14,381 nt of DNA from Chloroflexota bacterium. GTDB lineage: Bacteria > Chloroflexota > Limnocylindria > P2-11E. Positions 13,106-14,381 of this stretch are shown piece after piece. Both the position numbers and the translations under genes were made by a program. The stretch is from assembly GCA_005883775.1 (NCBI GenBank), contig VBEU01000050.1:1-14381 (forward strand). The letters run 5' to 3'. Every line of letters starts with the position of its first letter. Position 1 is the stretch's first letter. The notes below the pieces were generated by a model that did not search any database, had not been told where the DNA came from, and worked only from the letters and a program-made list of their open reading frames with translations.

Positions 13106-14017
13106 TTGCACGTGCTCGTGACGGGCGGGGCGGGTTTTCTCGGAAGCCATGTCGTTGACGCGCTCCTAGCGCGGGGCGACGACGTCGTAGTCGTCGACGA
13201 TCTCTCCACTGGAGATCGCGCGAATCTCGATCCGCGCGCCGACCTGCGCGTCGCGGACATCGCGGATCTGTCGGCGCTGCAGCGCGAGCTCGGCAGCCGG
13301 CGGATCGACGCTGTCGTGCACTGCGCGGCGAAGACGAAGGTCGTCGAGTCGATGACCAAGGAAAAGCTCTACGAGCGCGTCATCGTCGGCGGGACCCGCA
13401 ACGTGCTCGAGACCACGCGTCGCCTCGGCGCCTCGATCGTCGTGAATATCTCGACCGGAGGGGCGATCTACGGGGAAACGCCGCGCTGCGCCGAAGAGAA
13501 CGTACCGGTGGACCCGCAGTCGAACTACGGCCGATTCAAGGCGAAGGCCGAAAAGCTGGTCGAGTCGTCGGACCTGCGGGCCGTGACGCTCCGCCTCGCG
13601 AACATCTACGGGCCGCGCCAGCGAAAGGACCTCGAGGGTGGTGTGGTCGCGATCTTCATCGGCTGCTGGAAACGGGGCGAGCCAATCACGGTCTTCGGGG
13701 ACGGCAGCTACGAGCGCGACTACGTGTACATCGCGGACGTGGTCGAGGCCGTCCTCGGGGCCCTCTCGGGGATCCACGCGGGGGTCTTCAACATCGGCAC
13801 CGGAGTCGCGACGAGCGTGAATCAGCTTCTGGATTCGCTTGCCTCGGTCCTCGGACCTCCGCCGGGCGTCCGCCCAGCCCCGGCGCGTCCAGTCGAGGTA
13901 TTGCGTGCCTGTGTGGACCCGTCGAAAGCCGCGCGCGAGGGACTCTGGCATCCGCGGACCACCCTCATCGAGGGGCTTCGGCGCACCGCGGCCGCCGAAG
14001 GCGCTTTGTTGTCGTAA
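13106..14017 (+). CDS. NAD-dependent epimerase/dehydratase (UDP-glucose 4-epimerase-like, extended SDR)
   Basis: This 303-residue extended short-chain dehydrogenase acts on a nucleotide sugar, probably as a GalE-like 4-epimerase or a related dehydratase. The N-terminal Rossmann motif VTGGAGFLGSHVVDAL (about residues 5-20) and VVVDDLSTG indicate NAD(P) binding. The active site is S116/T117 in NISTGGAIYGE with Y141 and K145 in NYGRFKAKAE (YxxxK). LRLANIYGPRQ, FGDGSYERDYVYIADV and FNIGTG are family blocks. The TTG at 13106 is preferred because AAGGAG (13090-13095) lies 10 nt before it; a GTG at 13112 is the alternative. It is divergent from the dnaB pair. The exact sugar substrate cannot be read from the sequence. 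Confidence 0.93.
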   Translation: MHVLVTGGAGFLGSHVVDALLARGDDVVVVDDLSTGDRANLDPRADLRVADIADLSALQRELGSRRIDAVVHCAAKTKVVESMTKEKLYERVIVGGTRNVLETTRRLGASIVVNISTGGAIYGETPRCAEENVPVDPQSNYGRFKAKAEKLVESSDLRAVTLRLANIYGPRQRKDLEGGVVAIFIGCWKRGEPITVFGDGSYERDYVYIADVVEAVLGALSGIHAGVFNIGTGVATSVNQLLDSLASVLGPPPGVRPAPARPVEVLRACVDPSKAAREGLWHPRTTLIEGLRRTAAAEGALLS

Positions 14018-14028
14018 AAGGGCGTGAT

Positions 14029-14067
14029 CCATTTCCTCCTGTGACCGAACTACAGAGGGAGAAATGG
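14029..14067 (+). repeat. Imperfect inverted repeat ahead of the TIGR03118 gene
   Basis: CCATTTC at 14029-14035 pairs with GAAATGG at 14061-14067. After one bulged C, TCC (14037-14039) pairs with GGA (14058-14060). The right arm ends inside the GGAGG ribosome binding site (14066-14070) of the next gene. No T-tract follows, so it is a leader hairpin candidate rather than a clear terminator of the epimerase gene. Confidence 0.4.
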
Positions 14068-14076
14068 AGGCGCTAC

Positions 14077-14381
14077 ATGAAACTCGGTTGGCTACGGTCC
14101 TTGTCGCTACCGGTCGCGATGGCCCTGCTGATGGCACTCCCGGCCGCGCCCGCGGTGGCGGCAGTCGACAACGCGTACGCCGTGCACCCGCTCGTATCGA
14201 ACGTCGCGGGCGCCGCACCTACCACCGATCCGAATCTCGTCAACGCGTGGGGTCTCACCGCATCGGCAACGTCGCCGTGGTGGGTCGCCGATAACGGCAC
14301 GAACGTCTCGACCATCTATCGGGCCGACGGGTCGATCGTCCCGCTCGTCGTGCAGGTCCCGGTGCACCCGACAGGCACGGT
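14077..14381 (+). CDS. Secreted TIGR03118-family protein (5' part, runs off the window)
   Basis: The ATG at 14077 follows GGAGG with 6-nt spacing, the best ribosome binding site in the window. The frame stays open to the right edge, giving 101 complete codons. The first 28 or so residues are a signal peptide: a basic start (MKLGWLRSL), the hydrophobic core VAMALLMAL, and a likely cleavage after PAVAA. The mature part has DPNLVNAWGLT, WWVADNGTNVSTIY and DGSIVPLVV, the N-terminal repeats of the TIGR03118 family, predicted beta-propeller-like exported proteins of unknown function. It starts 59 bp after the epimerase stop on the same strand and may have its own leader hairpin. Confidence 0.78.
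   Translation, partial: MKLGWLRSLSLPVAMALLMALPAAPAVAAVDNAYAVHPLVSNVAGAAPTTDPNLVNAWGLTASATSPWWVADNGTNVSTIYRADGSIVPLVVQVPVHPTGT

Noticed and set aside
13166..14218. 350-codon minus-strand frame opposite the epimerase gene
   Set aside because: The + strand has a full SDR active site and NAD motif here, and the minus frame is Arg-rich and featureless.

Overview
The window is GC-rich bacterial chromosome, with strongly GC-biased third codon positions, frequent GTG/TTG starts and weak or missing Shine-Dalgarno sequences ahead of several operon-leading genes. The LexA operators are of the CGAAC-N4-GTTC type used by Gram-positive bacteria and relatives. Together with the gene repertoire this suggests Chloroflexota or a related high-GC lineage, but the sequence alone does not fix the taxon. 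No insertion sequence, CRISPR array or prophage is visible, and the genes look chromosomal.

Layout. The left edge holds the last codons of an unidentified + strand gene, then a minus-strand MFS exporter, then a minus-strand tRNA-Asp(GTC). A strong intrinsic terminator (1761-1802) closes a long minus-strand operon. Read from its promoter at about 6350, that operon is lexA, two tandem AlkZ-type (HTH_42) DNA glycosylase-like genes, dinB, and a small unknown gene. The junctions glycosylase 1/glycosylase 2 and glycosylase 2/dinB are ATGA overlaps. A consensus-like LexA operator lies between the -35 and -10 elements in front of lexA, so this looks like an autoregulated SOS cassette that pairs lesion or crosslink unhooking with translesion synthesis.

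Divergent from lexA is a compact + strand operon: an MscS-type channel, a DUF1232 membrane protein, a 59-residue single-span membrane protein, ribosomal protein L9 (rplI), and a large membrane protein with an embedded spermidine-synthase/methyltransferase-like domain. It meets a convergent minus-strand operon of two complete, divergent replicative helicases (dnaB x2, ATGA overlap), and the two operons' stop codons share a CTAG tetranucleotide.

The dnaB pair is preceded by the only other GAAC-N4-GTTC site found in the window. It sits in the same position relative to a -10-like element as in the lexA promoter, so the helicase pair may also be under LexA control. The intergenic region beyond it carries a GC-rich hairpin and a three-unit, exactly 12-bp-phased TCCAC array. 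A second array with the same phasing, accompanied by DnaA-box-like 9-mers, lies in the spacer after dinB. The right edge holds an NAD-dependent sugar epimerase/dehydratase gene and the start of a secreted TIGR03118-family protein.

The centre of interest is therefore a putative LexA regulon (lexA, two glycosylases, dinB, dnaB/dnaB') plus an unexplained repeated 12-bp array beside the repair and replication genes.
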